Source of the DNA: PALSA-693 sp963702305
Lineage (GTDB): Bacteria; Actinomycetota; Acidimicrobiia; Acidimicrobiales; Palsa-688
Assembly: GCA_963702305.1 (NCBI GenBank)
Contig: CAVPBX010000004.1
Span: 1 to 64,000, forward strand
DNA: 64,000 nucleotides
Direction of reading: 5' to 3'
Shown here: positions 62,479-64,000 of the stretch, piece by piece
How the letters are laid out: every line of letters starts with the position of its first letter
Numbering within the stretch: position 1 is the stretch's first letter
The notes under the pieces: model-generated
The model's input: only the letters and a program-made list of their open reading frames with translations
What the model was told of the DNA's origin: nothing
Database searches by the model: none
Made by a program: the position numbers and the translations under genes

Positions 62479-63852
62479 GTGACCGACCATCGCCAGTTGC
62501 TGCACGCCACCGCCGACCGCATCGCCGACTATCGGGCGGCCGCGGCGACCGCCCGGGTGGGCCCCGAGTTCGACGCCGACGCGGTCCGGGCGGCCTTCGG
62601 CGGCCCCCTGCCCGACGGCGGCGAACCGGCGGCCGCAGTCATCGACCGGCTGGCCCGCGCCGCCGAGCCTGCCCTGGTGACCTCCGCCGGCCCCCGGTAT
62701 TTCGGGTTCGTCATCGGCGGCGCCCTCGACGCCGCCACCTGCGCCGACGTGCTCGCCGCCGGCTGGGATCAGAACGGCTTCAACGCCACCACCTCACCGG
62801 CGAACGCCATCGCCGAGGAGGTCGCCGGCGAGTGGCTCAAAGAGCTGCTCGGTATCCCGACGCCGGCGTCGTTTGGACTGGTGACCGGCGGCCAGGGAGC
62901 CAACACCGTGGGCCTGGCCGCGGCCCGTCATCGGGTGCTGGAGCAGGCCGGCTGGGACGTGGAAGAGCGCGGCCTCGCCGGCGGCCCGGCGGTGCGGGTG
63001 CTGGCCAGCGTGGAGCGGCACGCCACCATCGACTCGTCGTTGCGGCTGCTGGGCCTGGGCCGCGCCGCCCTGGTGGAAGTGGCCGCCGACGACCAGGGCG
63101 CCATCGAGGTGGCCGCGCTGGACCAGGCGCTCGGCGCCGCGCCGGACCGACCGACGATCGTGTGCGCCCAGGCCGGCAACGTCAACACCGGCGCCTGCGA
63201 CGACCTGGCCGCGGTGTGCGACCTGAGCCGCCGCGTCGGCGCCTGGGTGCATGTCGACGGGGCGTTCGGGCTGTGGGCCGCAGCGAGCTCCACCACCCGC
63301 CACCTGGTCGACGGCCTGGAGCGAGCCGACTCCTGGGCCACCGACGGGCACAAGTGGCTCAACGTGCCCTACGACTGCGGCTACGTCTTCTGCGCCGACC
63401 CCGACGCCCACGCCGTCTCGATGTCCTACCGCGCCGCTTACCTCACGGGTCACGGCACCGGCCCCATCCGCACCCCGGGCGACTTCGTGCCCGAGTCGTC
63501 CCGCCGGGCCCGCGGCTTCGCCACTTGGGCCGCTCTACGGGAGTTGGGCCGGGCCGGCGTGGCGGACCTGGTCGAGCGGTGCTGTGCCCACGCCCGGGCC
63601 TTCGCCGAGCAACTGGGCGACCTGCCCGGCGTCACCATCGCCAACCGGGTGGTCCTCAACCAGGTGCTCGTCGACTTCGGCTCGGCCGAGCGCACCGACG
63701 AGGTCATCGACACCGTGCAGCGCCAGGGCACCTGCTGGATGGGCGGGACCGAGTGGCGGGGCCGGCGGCTGATGCGCATCTCGGTGTCCAACGCCACGAC
63801 CACGGCGGCCGACGTGGCGGCATCCGTGGCGGCCATCCGCCGGGCCCTTTAA
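62479..63852 (+). CDS. PLP-dependent group II decarboxylase-family enzyme
   Basis: A 457-residue aspartate-aminotransferase-fold decarboxylase. SPANAIAEEVAGEWLKELLGIP and LVTGGQGANTVGLAAARHRVLE hold the phosphate-binding region. VHVDGAFGLWAA holds the Asp that pairs with the PLP ring nitrogen, and SWATDGHKWLNVPYDCGYVF the Schiff-base lysine (DGHKWLN, Lys about 293). It should decarboxylate an aromatic or acidic amino acid; the usual aromatic-substrate histidine cannot be assigned by eye. It stands alone, next to the two-component system. Confidence 0.9.
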   Translation: MTDHRQLLHATADRIADYRAAAATARVGPEFDADAVRAAFGGPLPDGGEPAAAVIDRLARAAEPALVTSAGPRYFGFVIGGALDAATCADVLAAGWDQNGFNATTSPANAIAEEVAGEWLKELLGIPTPASFGLVTGGQGANTVGLAAARHRVLEQAGWDVEERGLAGGPAVRVLASVERHATIDSSLRLLGLGRAALVEVAADDQGAIEVAALDQALGAAPDRPTIVCAQAGNVNTGACDDLAAVCDLSRRVGAWVHVDGAFGLWAAASSTTRHLVDGLERADSWATDGHKWLNVPYDCGYVFCADPDAHAVSMSYRAAYLTGHGTGPIRTPGDFVPESSRRARGFATWAALRELGRAGVADLVERCCAHARAFAEQLGDLPGVTIANRVVLNQVLVDFGSAERTDEVIDTVQRQGTCWMGGTEWRGRRLMRISVSNATTTAADVAASVAAIRRAL

Positions 63853-64000
63853 AGACCCTTCAGCCAGCCCAGCAGCAACTCGTTGACCTCGGCGGCGCGC
63901 TCCTGCTGCACCCAGTGCCCGCAGCCGGCCAGGATGTGGCTGCCGCGCAGGCCGGGCAGGGTCTCGGGGAACCTGGCGATGGCCCGTTGCCCCCAGATGG
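63849..64000 (-). CDS. C-terminal end of an alpha/beta hydrolase (partial)
   Basis: The last 50 residues of a protein entering from the right edge: WGQRAIARFPETLPGLRGSHILAGCGHWVQQERAAEVNELLLGWLKGL. GCGHWVQQERAAEVN is the catalytic-histidine region of epoxide-hydrolase-like alpha/beta hydrolases. Its stop overlaps the end of the decarboxylase gene by 3 bp. Confidence 0.75.
   Translation of the reverse strand, partial: IWGQRAIARFPETLPGLRGSHILAGCGHWVQQERAAEVNELLLGWLKGL

Overview
The window is high-G+C DNA from an actinomycete, most likely an uncultured soil member of the Acidimicrobiia. That placement is inferred from the gene families: F420/flavin-type oxidoreductases, TIGR03083 and TIGR03118 proteins, a SNF2/SWIM pair, a WXG-type secretion substrate, DUF11 surface repeats, and many leaderless GTG/ATG starts behind TANNNT -10 boxes. 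I saw no rRNA, tRNA, CRISPR array, insertion sequence or phage module.

Left part (1-16 kb): a truncated secreted protein; a RibD_C/DHFR-like reductase; a PPOX/F420-type enzyme and an SDR divergent from their probable HxlR regulator; a coupled MarR/GbsR regulator plus DrrAB-type drug ABC exporter; a LysR/TDT anion-transporter pair with matching LysR boxes; a lipoprotein; a GNAT gene (frameshifted) coupled to an FHA protein; an aldo/keto reductase; pyruvate kinase, whose 3' end is the last of five 23-bp tandem repeats; a VOC protein; and an MMPL transporter.

Middle (16-42 kb): a SEC-C protein, SDR, PAC2 protein and methyltransferase; a TetR plus tannase-like hydrolase pair with a repeated operator; a ribokinase-like kinase; a berberine-bridge-type oxidase; PAP2 and methyltransferase; an MFS pump with a broken TetR gene; a TIGR03118 protein; a MetF-like protein. 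At 33.9-35.6 kb three genes overlap start-to-stop: a small EspC/WXG-like protein, a 388-residue protein with an N-terminal WXG secretion domain and a toxin-like C-terminus, and a 92-residue candidate immunity protein. This is the best candidate for a novel system. An AurF-like diiron oxygenase with divergent TetR and a SWIM/SNF2 operon follow.

Right part (42-64 kb): two frame-broken secreted proteins; an operon of TIGR03083 protein, LLM flavin monooxygenase and alpha/beta hydrolase facing an acyl-CoA dehydrogenase; GYD, GNAT and MalT-like LuxR genes; then a cell-surface locus on the minus strand. That locus runs from an OmpR-type response regulator and histidine kinase, through a very large DUF11 repeat protein (ten 116-residue repeats), to a coupled lipoprotein, an L,D-transpeptidase and a small HTH protein. 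A PLP decarboxylase and the end of another hydrolase close the window.

Several genes need frame changes to read through (10.6, 29.1, 39.5, 42.7-43.7 and 57.8-59.7 kb). Two of these would be repaired by removing one base from a GGG run, so assembly indels are at least as likely as true decay.
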